Below, piece by piece: positions 9,407-16,917 of a stretch of 64,000 nt of DNA. The first letter of the stretch is position 1. Every line of letters begins with the position of its first letter. The notes under the pieces are model-generated. The model ran no database searches. It worked only from the letters and a program-made list of their open reading frames with translations, and was not told the origin of the DNA. This stretch comes from Thalassorhabdus alkalitolerans (GTDB taxonomy: Bacteria > Bacillota > Bacilli > Bacillales > Marinococcaceae), in the NCBI RefSeq assembly GCF_042656585.1, contig NZ_JBHSPG010000023.1; one strand, 5' to 3'. Made by a program: the position numbers and the translations under genes.

Positions 9407-9864
9407 GGAATAAGAAACTTTATATAGTGCTATGACTTTTCCGAGAAACCTGAATTTAGCCCTCTGTTTTTCCTATTTTCTTCATTTTTCTGCGGTAGCC
9501 TGCAACTTTGCCTTTTCTAGGTCTTCAACTTGGTGTAGACTTATAAGTAGCGGCAATTTTTTGCTTTTGGATATTTCTTTTTTTTTATTATTAAAAAACA
9601 AATCCCTTTGACTATGAAAAGAAAACATTCTGTTCTTTTTACTGTGTGCTACATATAGTTTGCATGAAATTTTATTTTTACCAATAAAAAAGGGTATTGC
9701 AAGAAGTTGTGGAAATGTTAGTGGTAAACAAACAATTTCCCTTATTCTTTTTATGATTTTTTCACAAAAGCAAAGGTTGATCATGCTATTATAGATGAAA
9801 GATGGGAACGAATGCAGGTGGAAAAGCAGTAATAGATGCAGATGCCAACGGGAGGTGCCAGTAC
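9407..9864. other. AT-rich gap between divIB and ftsA without a recognised gene
   Basis: About 460 bases of AT-rich sequence. B. subtilis has ylxW, ylxX and sbp at this position; I see none of them here. An antisense frame of about 100 codons at 9482-9784 has no ribosome site and a low-complexity Lys/Phe/Ile composition, so I do not call it. The only feature I can suggest is an extended -10 promoter at the 3' end. Confidence 0.6.
9761..9792 (+). promoter_or_regulatory. Possible ftsA promoter (extended -10)
   Basis: TATTAT at 9787-9792 is preceded by TG plus one base, an extended -10. The best -35 match, TTCACA at 9761-9766, is 20 bases away, so the call rests mostly on the -10. Confidence 0.35.
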
Positions 9865-11157
9865 ATGAACAACCAGGACATTTATGTCAGCTTAGATATC
9901 GGTACATCCGGTGTCCGGGTCATCATCGGAGAAATGTCAGATGGCTCCCTTAAAGTAATGGGAGTAGGTAATGCCTCCTCTGAAGGAATTAAAAGGGGGG
10001 CTATCGTTGATATTGATGAAACGGTGAAATCAATCCGTCGCGCAGTCGAACAAGCGGAAAGAATGGTCGGCCTGACGGTTGAACAAGTCATCGTCGGCGT
10101 AAATGGCAATCACATACAATTACAGCCATGCAGTGATGTCGTAGCTGTATCCAGCCCTGATCGCGAAATAGGCGATGAAGATATAGAGCGAGTAATCGAT
10201 GCTGCCCAGGTTGTAGCCATTCCGCCGGACCGGGAGATTATCGATGTCATACCGAATCAGTTTATTGTAGACGGACAAGAAGGAATCAATGACCCACGCA
10301 GTATGCTTGGAGTCAGGCTGGAAATGGAAGGATATATTATTACAGGATCCAAGACAGCTTTACATAACCTGCTGCGGTGTGTAGAACGAGCAGGGCTTGA
10401 AGTGGCCGACATCTGCCTTCAGCCCCTGGCTGCAGGGGCCGTAGCTATCTCCAAAGATGAAAAATCCTTAGGAGTAGCGCTGGTGGATATCGGTGGCGGC
10501 TCCACCACCGTTTCTGTTTTCCAGCATGGCAGTCTCCAGGCAACCTCAGTTCTTCCAGTTGGAGGAGAACATATCACCCATGATATCTCTGTAGGATTGA
10601 GGACAACTGCTGAAGAAGCAGAACGGGTGAAGGTTGAGCATGGACATGCCTATATCGATGGAGCTTCCGATGAAGTGACCTTCCAAATGAAGACCATTGG
10701 AAGTGATGTTGAGGAAGAGTATTCTCAATTCGATATAGCTCATGTCATTGAGCCGCGTATGGAAGAAATTTATGAACTGGTCGAAGACGAAGTACGCAAA
10801 CTGGGCTTTTCAGATCTTCCGGGAGGCTACGTACTCACAGGAGGAAGTGTAATGATTCCTGGAGCTCTAGAACTTGCACGTGAAGTGCTCAAGCATAATG
10901 TCCGTATAGCCGTTCCAGATTATATTGGTGTACGAGAGCCACGTTTTACAACAGGAATCGGACTTATTGAATTTGCTTATCGAAATGTTAAAATTCAGGG
11001 TAAAGAAGTTGCAGCATCAGTTACAGTAAAAGAAGAACATGAATTACAAGAACGTTCGGCGAGAAGAAAGAAGGCACCAAAACAGCAGGAAGAAGAAACG
11101 GACAAGCCTGGTGTAAAACAAAAAGTGAGAAACTTTTTTAAAGTGTTTTTTGAGTAA
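9865..11157 (+). CDS. ftsA: Cell division protein FtsA
   Basis: FtsA is the actin-like ATPase that ties FtsZ filaments to the membrane and recruits later division proteins. The 430-residue protein starts with the actin-family phosphate-1 motif (SLDIGTSGVRVIIGE). It has the phosphate-2 motif VALVDIGGGSTT in the middle, a GGYVLTGGS adenosine motif near residue 330, and a basic amphipathic end (KVRNFFKVFFE) that should insert in the membrane. The start ATG 9865 has GGAGGTG eight bases upstream and aligns with B. subtilis; longer in-frame openings back to 9802 lack a ribosome site. It lies 54 bases ahead of ftsZ and is probably cotranscribed with it. Confidence 0.96.
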   Translation: MNNQDIYVSLDIGTSGVRVIIGEMSDGSLKVMGVGNASSEGIKRGAIVDIDETVKSIRRAVEQAERMVGLTVEQVIVGVNGNHIQLQPCSDVVAVSSPDREIGDEDIERVIDAAQVVAIPPDREIIDVIPNQFIVDGQEGINDPRSMLGVRLEMEGYIITGSKTALHNLLRCVERAGLEVADICLQPLAAGAVAISKDEKSLGVALVDIGGGSTTVSVFQHGSLQATSVLPVGGEHITHDISVGLRTTAEEAERVKVEHGHAYIDGASDEVTFQMKTIGSDVEEEYSQFDIAHVIEPRMEEIYELVEDEVRKLGFSDLPGGYVLTGGSVMIPGALELAREVLKHNVRIAVPDYIGVREPRFTTGIGLIEFAYRNVKIQGKEVAASVTVKEEHELQERSARRKKAPKQQEEETDKPGVKQKVRNFFKVFFE

Positions 11158-11211
11158 ATATATGCAAACTCATGTAAACTCGCCAGATTTGACGGATTAG
11201 GGGGACCTGAG

Positions 11212-12390
11212 ATGTTAGAATTTGAAATGGATATGGATCAGCTGGCGCAGATTAAAGTAATTGGTGTCGGCGGCGGCGGTTCAAACGCTGTAAATCGAAT
11301 GATCGAAAACGGCCTGCAAGGTGTTGAGTTTATTGCTGTTAATACAGATGCTCAGGCATTGCAGTTGTCAAAAGCTGAAACGAAGCTTCAGTTAGGCGGG
11401 AAGCTTACCCGTGGTCTGGGAGCTGGAGCAAATCCAGAGATCGGAAAAAAAGCTGCTGAAGAAAGCAAGGAACAATTAGAAGAAGCCTTAACCGGTGCCG
11501 ATATGGTCTTTATCACTGCAGGCATGGGAGGAGGAACGGGTACAGGTGCTGCTCCAGTCATTGCTGAGGTTGCTAAAGAAATTGGTGCCTTGACAGTTGG
11601 CGTGGTAACCCGTCCATTTACTTTTGAAGGCCGAAAACGTTCAGGCCAGGCTGCCGGAGGAATCGGTGCCTTAAAAGAAAAAGTAGATACATTGATTGTC
11701 ATTCCAAATGATAGACTTCTGGAAATTGTTGATAAAAATACTCCGATGCTTGAAGCTTTCCGGGAAGCGGATAACGTGCTCCGTCAAGGTGTACAAGGTA
11801 TCTCAGATTTAATTGCTGTACCTGGTCTTATCAACCTGGATTTTGCAGACGTAAAAACCATTATGAATGAACGAGGCTCAGCTTTAATGGGTATCGGAAT
11901 CGCCACCGGCGAAAACCGGGCAGCAGAAGCTGCGAAAAAAGCGATTTCCAGCCCTCTTCTTGAGACATCTGTAGATGGAGCTCAAGGTGTGCTGATGAAT
12001 ATCACAGGCGGAACAAATTTAAGCTTGTTTGAAGTTCATGAAGCGGCTGAGATTGTCTCGGATGCCTCAGATCCGGAAGTTAACATGATTTTTGGATCTG
12101 TCATTAATGAGAACCTAAAAGATGAGATCGTGGTTACTGTGATTGCGACAGGATTTGAAGAAGCTGATGAAAGCCAGCCTTCTAAGTCCCCATCTCGAGG
12201 CACAGGGTTAAATAACAGACCACAGCAATCAGCAAGCTACTCTCCGGCAAATAACAGCAGACCTGCACCACAGCAGCAGCGTCCGCAAGAAGAGACTCCT
12301 GAACCTCAACAGAGACAGCAGCCTCAACAGGAAGAGTCTGATGCACTCGACATACCAACCTTCCTGCGAAACCGTCGGAAGAGAAGATAA
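11212..12390 (+). CDS. ftsZ: Cell division protein FtsZ
   Basis: FtsZ is the tubulin-like GTPase that forms the cytokinetic ring. The 392-residue protein has the tubulin signature GGGTGTG at residues 106-112 and the N-terminal GVGGGGSNAVNRM loop. A T7-type loop with catalytic acids sits around NLDFADVKTIM. The core ends near residue 315, followed by a proline/glutamine-rich flexible linker and the conserved C-terminal peptide DIPTFLRNRRKRR, which binds FtsA and SepF. AGGGGGACC lies just before the ATG. A terminator follows directly, so ftsA-ftsZ look like a self-contained unit. Confidence 0.98.
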   Translation: MLEFEMDMDQLAQIKVIGVGGGGSNAVNRMIENGLQGVEFIAVNTDAQALQLSKAETKLQLGGKLTRGLGAGANPEIGKKAAEESKEQLEEALTGADMVFITAGMGGGTGTGAAPVIAEVAKEIGALTVGVVTRPFTFEGRKRSGQAAGGIGALKEKVDTLIVIPNDRLLEIVDKNTPMLEAFREADNVLRQGVQGISDLIAVPGLINLDFADVKTIMNERGSALMGIGIATGENRAAEAAKKAISSPLLETSVDGAQGVLMNITGGTNLSLFEVHEAAEIVSDASDPEVNMIFGSVINENLKDEIVVTVIATGFEEADESQPSKSPSRGTGLNNRPQQSASYSPANNSRPAPQQQRPQEETPEPQQRQQPQQEESDALDIPTFLRNRRKRR

Positions 12391-12415
12391 AGAACTAAAA
12401 AGGTCAATCTTATAA

Positions 12416-12453
12416 TAGAGGACCCCCGTTTTAGAGGGGTCCTCTATTTTTTA
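12416..12453 (+). terminator. Intrinsic terminator after ftsZ
   Basis: An 11-bp perfect GC-rich stem (12416-12426 with 12436-12446) is followed by a T run. It ends the ftsA-ftsZ transcript. Confidence 0.92.
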
Positions 12454-12544
12454 TTCTAAAAAGCACTAAGCACTCTTATCATTTAGTTCAATTCTTTTCC
12501 ATCTACTAAGCTTGATTGCTCACTACATGTAAAAGCTTTTCCCC

Positions 12545-12650
12545 ACACTCAAGCGGTAGGAGGGATCAGACGAGACCCCGCTGGCATAAGCCTGATAGGC
12601 TTGCCGATTCCCTCCGCGGAAAGGGGGAGTGTCCCCTGGTACAGAATCAC
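12545..12650. repeat. Degenerate Bacillaceae-type intergenic repeat
   Basis: This GC-rich, fold-rich block contains the phrases GAGACCCCGC, GGCTTGCCGA and CCGCGGAAAG in the order seen in an interspersed repeat that I recall from many Bacillaceae genomes. GGAGGGATC near 12559 can pair with GATTCCCTCC near 12606, enclosing a small AAGCCT/AGGCTT hairpin. Only one copy is seen in this window. Its identity as a repeat is from memory of the family and needs a genome search. Confidence 0.5.
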
Positions 12651-12737
12651 ATAGCTTTTCATTGCGAAATTTATTGTAAAAAGGAGTGAAAAGGCTGACA
12701 AAATCAAGCAAAAGAAGTGAAGCCAAGCTGTCATAAA

Positions 12738-12770
12738 TTGACAGACTTTTATATAGAATGGGAATATACT
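12738..12770 (+). promoter_or_regulatory. spoIIGA promoter with long spacer, probably Spo0A-activated
   Basis: A perfect TTGACA (12738-12743) is separated by 21 bases from TATACT (12765-12770). The B. subtilis spoIIG promoter is known for an over-long spacer of 22 bp and for needing phosphorylated Spo0A bound next to the -35. Partial matches to the Spo0A box (TGTCATA at 12729 and TGACAGA at 12739) overlap the -35. The Spo0A role here is inferred. Confidence 0.6.
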
Positions 12771-12804
12771 TACCTTACTTAGACTACGAAGAAGGATGAT
12801 AGGG

Positions 12805-13734
12805 GTGATTCTATATTTAGATTTAATCTGGATAGGCAACTTTGTTATTAACATAATATTATTATTGTTAACAGCCAGATTTTTAAAAAGAAAAATCAGT
12901 TTGAAACGCCTGCTGATCGTCGCTGCCGTCAGCTCTTCAACTGTTTTTCTCATTCTCACTCCGTTAGAAGGATTTTTCCTGCACCCACTAGGAAAATTTC
13001 TTTTATCAGTAGGTGTGGTCATTGGTACTTTTGGATTTTATAATTTTTCTTTTCTTTTCCAAGGTTTATTTATGTTTTATATGGTCAGTTTTGTAGCCGG
13101 CGGAGGAGTGCTTGCTTTTCATAATTTTTTCCATACTTCTCCTGTATTGAAGACATGGGCTGAACAGGCTTCTTTTGCCTCTTATGCCTCCTTGCATTGG
13201 CTTACAATTATCCTTTCACTGCCTCTAATATGGCTGATAACTGTCAAAGCTATTCAGTACCATAGAACGAGGGGAAAACAAGAAGCAAAATGTGTTGATG
13301 TTGAAATTAAAATTGACAGCCTGGTGATTGAAGGAAGAGGATTAGTGGACACCGGCAACCAGTTAAAAGACCCGATCACTAAGACCCCAGTAATGATTGT
13401 GCAGACAGATTTATTTAAGGAACGGATGAGCGAGAGCCAGTTTGAGAAATTCTCTCGCTTACTATCACTTACTGAAAATATGAATGAAGAAACAATATCG
13501 GTGTTCTGGCAGGAACGTATCCGAATCATTCCTTTCAGGGCAGTAGGCAAACAGCAGGATTGGCTCATTGCTCTTAAGCCGGATGAGGTGAAAATAAATA
13601 TTGGCGAGAAGGAGCATATCCTGCCCCGTATTTTTATTGGCCTTGAAGAAGGTGCTTTATCAGCGACCAGTGATTTTCAAATGATTGTCCCATCTGAGCA
13701 AGTGGAGGAGTTTTCAGGGGAATCTGCATCATAG
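12805..13734 (+). CDS. spoIIGA: Sporulation sigma-E factor-processing peptidase
   Basis: SpoIIGA is the membrane aspartic protease that cleaves pro-sigma E after septation, in response to a signal from the forespore. The N-terminal half has about five membrane segments; the C-terminal half is the protease domain, with the active-site motif DTGNQL. Its aspartate, at about residue 182, matches position 183 in B. subtilis. GTG 12805 gives MILYLDLIW, which aligns with the family N-terminus (309 residues), and GAAGG lies ten bases upstream. The ATG at 12796 is also possible but sits almost on that GAAGG. The gene is 24 bases ahead of its substrate gene sigE, forming the classic spoIIG operon. Confidence 0.94.
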   Translation: MILYLDLIWIGNFVINIILLLLTARFLKRKISLKRLLIVAAVSSSTVFLILTPLEGFFLHPLGKFLLSVGVVIGTFGFYNFSFLFQGLFMFYMVSFVAGGGVLAFHNFFHTSPVLKTWAEQASFASYASLHWLTIILSLPLIWLITVKAIQYHRTRGKQEAKCVDVEIKIDSLVIEGRGLVDTGNQLKDPITKTPVMIVQTDLFKERMSESQFEKFSRLLSLTENMNEETISVFWQERIRIIPFRAVGKQQDWLIALKPDEVKINIGEKEHILPRIFIGLEEGALSATSDFQMIVPSEQVEEFSGESAS

Positions 13735-13758
13735 GGAAGAAGGGGGAGAACAACTGGT

Positions 13759-14472
13759 ATGATAAAATTAAAGATAAAAATTATGTGGTATAAGGTCCTT
13801 CGTTTTTTAGGTGTCAAACCAGACGAAATATATTATATAGGGGGAAGCGAAGCCCTTCCGCCGCCTTTATCAAAAGAGGAAGAAGCTCACTTAATCAGCA
13901 AGCTTTCTACAGGAGATAAAGTAGTCAGGTCCATGCTGATTGAAAGAAACCTCCGGCTTGTTGTTTACATTGCGAGAAAATTTGAAAACACCGGGATCAA
14001 CATAGAGGACTTAATAAGCATCGGTACGATTGGGTTAATTAAAGCAGTGAATACTTTTAATCCTGAGAAGAAAATTAAGTTAGCTACTTATGCTTCCAGG
14101 TGTATAGAAAACGAAATACTCATGCATCTTAGAAGGACCAACAAAACCAGGTCTGAGGTTTCTTTTGATGAGCCTCTTAATGTGGACTGGGACGGCAACG
14201 AACTTTTATTATCTGACATCCTAGGCACAGATGAGGATATCATCACTAGAGGGATCGAAGAAAAAGTTGATAAAAAGCTGTTGAGGAAAGCTCTTGAGAC
14301 GTTAAATGACAGAGAAAAACAGATTATGGAACTGAGGTTTGGCCTTGCCGGGGAGAAAGAGAAGACGCAAAAAGATGTTGCAGACTTTCTTGGAATTTCC
14401 CAGTCTTATATTTCCCGGCTTGAGAAAAGAATTATAAAAAGACTGCAAAAAGAATTTAATAAAATGGTGTAA
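13759..14472 (+). CDS. sigE: RNA polymerase sporulation sigma factor SigE (pro-form)
   Basis: Sigma E directs mother-cell transcription early in sporulation. The 237-residue protein begins with a basic amphipathic pro-sequence (about residues 1-27) that holds it at the membrane. The processing region YYIGGSEALPPPLS follows at about residues 25-38. Then come region 2 (ERNLRLVVYIARKFENTG, and the DLISIGTIGLIKAVNTF core-binding helix) and a region 4 helix-turn-helix ending in YISRLEKRIIKRL. It lies in an operon behind spoIIGA and is closed by a short terminator. Near identity of region 2 to B. subtilis makes the assignment secure. Confidence 0.97.
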   Translation: MIKLKIKIMWYKVLRFLGVKPDEIYYIGGSEALPPPLSKEEEAHLISKLSTGDKVVRSMLIERNLRLVVYIARKFENTGINIEDLISIGTIGLIKAVNTFNPEKKIKLATYASRCIENEILMHLRRTNKTRSEVSFDEPLNVDWDGNELLLSDILGTDEDIITRGIEEKVDKKLLRKALETLNDREKQIMELRFGLAGEKEKTQKDVADFLGISQSYISRLEKRIIKRLQKEFNKMV

Positions 14473-14480
14473 TGTTCTTC

Positions 14481-14503
14481 ACTCCGTAAAGGAGTTTTTT
14501 TTT
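14481..14503 (+). terminator. Short intrinsic terminator after sigE
   Basis: ACTCC (14481-14485) pairs with GGAGT (14491-14495) across a 5-base loop, followed by nine T. The stem is short but the T run is long. It would limit read-through from spoIIGA-sigE into sigG. Confidence 0.7.
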
Positions 14504-14598
14504 GCCTTGTTTCATAATAAGCCTTGTTTATACGAGGAGTAATCAATTTCCGCTTCTCAATTTTTACTTTTAAGCAAAAACCCAATAGGTAAGAATGT

Positions 14599-14627
14599 GC
14601 ATATTTTTCCTGACCAGGGACATACTG
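14599..14627 (+). promoter_or_regulatory. Forespore promoter (sigma F / sigma G type) for sigG
   Basis: GCATA (14599-14603) and GGACATACTG (14618-14627) match the -35 and -10 consensus of sigma F and sigma G. The spacer is 14 bases, one to two shorter than usual. It lies between the sigE terminator and sigG, where a forespore promoter is expected. Confidence 0.5.
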
Positions 14628-14660
14628 AACTCATACAAAGCTGCAAGATTCCAAAAAACA

Positions 14661-14689
14661 AACTTTCTTATCCAGGAAAGTTGTTTTTT
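14661..14689 (+). terminator. Terminator-like hairpin in the sigG leader
   Basis: AACTTTC (14661-14667) pairs with GAAAGTT (14676-14682), followed by GTTTTTTG. It lies between the proposed sigG promoter and the sigG ribosome site, so it could act as an attenuator, or stop read-through from sigE. Confidence 0.55.
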
Positions 14690-14719
14690 GCACATCATCG
14701 CTGTATGGGAGGGAACGCC

Positions 14720-15505
14720 GTGTCACGAAACAAAGTGGAGATTTGCGGTGTAGACACATCAAAACTGCCCGTATTAAAGAACAAGGAAATGAGAAAATTG
14801 TTCGCAGAAATGCAAAGTGGAGATGAAAATGCAAGAGAAACCCTTGTAAATGGAAATTTGCGGTTAGTGTTAAGTGTTATTCAACGGTTTAATAACCGGG
14901 GAGAGTATGTGGATGATTTGTTCCAAGTTGGATGTATCGGTTTAATGAAGTCCATTGATAACTTTGACCTGGGTCAGAATGTTAAATTTTCGACATATGC
15001 TGTGCCAATGATTATTGGTGAGATCAGAAGATACTTACGAGACAACAATCCGATAAGGGTGTCTCGCTCACTGAGGGATATTGCCTATAAGGCACTGCAG
15101 GTAAAAGATCAGCTTATGGCTGATAAAACGAGGGAAAGAGAACCAACCGTACAGGAAATATCCAAGGTGCTTGACGTTCCTAAAGAAGAAGTTGTTTTTG
15201 CATTAGATGCAATCCAGGACCCGGTATCTTTGTTTGAACCGATATACAATGACGGCGGGGATCCCATTTATGTCATGGACCAAATTAGTGACGACAAAGA
15301 AAAAGACAGTCAATGGCTGGAGCATCTTGCGTTGAAAGAGGCAATGATTAAGCTGAACGAAAGAGAAAAAATGATCTTGAACATGCGTTTTTTTGAAGGG
15401 AAAACACAAATGGAAGTAGCAGATGAGATTGGGATTTCCCAGGCTCAAGTTTCTCGGCTTGAAAAAGCAGCCATTCAACAAATGAATAAACACTCTAAAA
15501 GCTAA
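14720..15505 (+). CDS. sigG: RNA polymerase sporulation sigma factor SigG
   Basis: Sigma G drives late forespore gene expression. With GTG 14720 the protein has 261 residues and starts SRNKVEICGVDTSKLPVLK, the conserved N-terminal segment in which anti-sigma factor contacts have been mapped. GGGAGGG lies seven bases upstream. In-frame sequence back to 14597 has no ribosome site and does not resemble the family. Region 2 (DDLFQVGCIGLMKSIDNFDL) and the region 4 helix-turn-helix (GISQAQVSRLEKAAI) are intact. The gene is set apart from sigE by a terminator, a forespore-type promoter and a leader hairpin, and it is followed by its own terminator. Confidence 0.96.
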   Translation: MSRNKVEICGVDTSKLPVLKNKEMRKLFAEMQSGDENARETLVNGNLRLVLSVIQRFNNRGEYVDDLFQVGCIGLMKSIDNFDLGQNVKFSTYAVPMIIGEIRRYLRDNNPIRVSRSLRDIAYKALQVKDQLMADKTREREPTVQEISKVLDVPKEEVVFALDAIQDPVSLFEPIYNDGGDPIYVMDQISDDKEKDSQWLEHLALKEAMIKLNEREKMILNMRFFEGKTQMEVADEIGISQAQVSRLEKAAIQQMNKHSKS

Positions 15506-15530
15506 AGCAGCCAAAGTGGCTGCTTTTTTT
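15504..15530 (+). terminator. Intrinsic terminator after sigG
   Basis: A ten-bp stem (15504-15513 with 15517-15526) with a three-base loop and a run of T. Confidence 0.9.
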
Positions 15531-15694
15531 ATGCACTTCTTCGTTTAACGCATGCTGTTCTATCTTCGTACATACATTTGTATAAGTCAGTAATGAGAAA
15601 AAATATGTGGAGTCAGATCTCGAAACAATGCCTGCTTTACATCATACCCTGATGGTGGAAGTGACAACACCCGAAAGAAGAGAGGATAAAGTCT

Positions 15695-15940
15695 ATGATG
15701 AGAATATCTGATTTACAGGCGAAAGACATAGTGAACATGCAAACAGGAAAGCGTCTGGGAAATGTTGGCGATATAGATATTAACATTGAGACTGGTCAGG
15801 TTGAAGCAATCATCGTTGGTGGGTCAGCAAAAATGATGGGTTTTTTTAACAAAGAAGATGACTATATCATCCCGTGGCCTAATATTGTTAAAATTGGATC
15901 CGATGTCATACTGGTCAACCTTTATGATCAGGAAGGATAA
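15695..15940 (+). CDS. ylmC: YlmC/YmxH family PRC-barrel protein
   Basis: This 81-residue protein is a PRC-barrel-like domain of the YlmC/YmxH sporulation-associated family. It is recognised by the opening MMRISDLQAKDIVNMQTGKRLG and the central SAKMMGFFNKEDDYIIPW. The biochemical role is unknown; in B. subtilis the gene also follows sigG. Two consecutive ATGs (15695 and 15698) follow an AGAGAGGA site, and either could be used. It is separated from sigG by a terminator and about 190 bases, so it has its own promoter or is read from upstream at low level. No strong terminator follows it. Confidence 0.88.
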   Translation: MMRISDLQAKDIVNMQTGKRLGNVGDIDINIETGQVEAIIVGGSAKMMGFFNKEDDYIIPWPNIVKIGSDVILVNLYDQEG

Positions 15941-15997
15941 AGGGCATTCCTCCTTTTTCCTTCTTTTTCTTCCTTCTCTATGGGACAAGTGCAAAAT

Positions 15998-16007
15998 GTG
16001 TTACAAT
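15998..16007 (+). promoter_or_regulatory. Possible promoter of the ylmD-ylmH cluster (extended -10)
   Basis: TACAAT (16002-16007) is preceded by TG plus one base, an extended -10. No good -35 is seen at the right distance. Confidence 0.35.
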
Positions 16008-16054
16008 AAAGCGAATCACTATGTCCAATTCTTAGCAAAAAGGATGATAGTCAA

Positions 16055-16879
16055 ATGAAGCATGAACCGTTTCAACCCATGACTTCTCAAATACTCACAA
16101 TAGAACCGTGGAAAGAAAAGTTCACTCATATAGAGGCCGGGTTTACCTCCAGAGCAGGCGGGTCAGGATCCGGGCCGTACGATAGTCTTAATTTAGCTCT
16201 TCACGTAGGAGAAGATCCAGAAAAGGTAGCTGTCAATCGTAAGATCATTGGTGATATAACAGGTTTTCCTGTAAACAGCTGGGTTGCATCTAACCAGGTC
16301 CATGGCAGTGACATTAAGAAAGTCAGCCATAAGGATGCAGGGAAAGGATCTGTATCTCTTGAAGATTCGGCAGGGGATGCTGACGGGTTATATACAACGG
16401 AGCAGAATCTCTTTTTAGTAAGCTTTTATGCGGATTGTGTACCTTTGTACTTTACGGCTCCAAAGCAGGGAGTCATCGGTTTGGCTCATGCAGGCTGGCG
16501 CGGCACAGCCGCTAACATCGCTGCAGAAATGGTTACCCTGTGGAGCAAAGAAGAACAAGTAAAGGCAGAGGACATTTATGTGGCGATCGGACCTTCTATT
16601 GGTCCCAGAGCTTATGAGGTTGATGACCATGTGGTCAATGAATTAAAGAAAGTGCTTTCTCCAGATAGACAATCGGGCTGGCAGGAAACCACACAAGGCA
16701 AGTACCAGCTGGATTTAAAAGAAGTTAATAAACAACTCCTCCTGGAAGCAGGAGTAGATGAGGACCATATAGTCATCTCAAACTACTGTACATACAAGGA
16801 GGACACACTGTTTTTTTCCCATCGCCGTGACCAGGGAACCACTGGGAGAATGATGAGCTTTATAGTAAAAACACAATAA
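16055..16879 (+). CDS. ylmD: YlmD, purine nucleoside phosphorylase / laccase-domain protein (YfiH/PgeF family)
   Basis: Members of this family bind a metal through conserved His and Cys residues and act on purine nucleosides; a role in correcting peptidoglycan stem errors was reported for E. coli PgeF. The 274-residue protein shows the conserved core: QVHGSDI near residue 85, DADGLYT, ADCVPLYF with the metal cysteine, LAHAGWRGT with the metal histidine, and IGPSIGPRAYEV. The start is ATG 16055; AAAAAGGATG lies upstream. It is the first gene of the conserved ylmDE-sepF-ylmGH-divIVA group found beside division genes in Gram-positive bacteria. Exact substrate unknown from sequence alone. Confidence 0.9.
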   Translation: MKHEPFQPMTSQILTIEPWKEKFTHIEAGFTSRAGGSGSGPYDSLNLALHVGEDPEKVAVNRKIIGDITGFPVNSWVASNQVHGSDIKKVSHKDAGKGSVSLEDSAGDADGLYTTEQNLFLVSFYADCVPLYFTAPKQGVIGLAHAGWRGTAANIAAEMVTLWSKEEQVKAEDIYVAIGPSIGPRAYEVDDHVVNELKKVLSPDRQSGWQETTQGKYQLDLKEVNKQLLLEAGVDEDHIVISNYCTYKEDTLFFSHRRDQGTTGRMMSFIVKTQ

Positions 16880-16917
16880 TTTGAAACTTTCATAATGAAA
16901 GAAAGGAGCAGAGGCAC

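Noticed and set aside
9482..9784. Minus-strand frame of about 100 codons between divIB and ftsA
   Set aside because: No ribosome site, low-complexity Lys/Ile/Phe composition from AT-rich DNA, no recognisable domain.
12549..13022. Minus-strand frame of 157 codons opposite the start of spoIIGA
   Set aside because: It runs antisense to a clear gene and through the intergenic repeat; the translation shows no family features.
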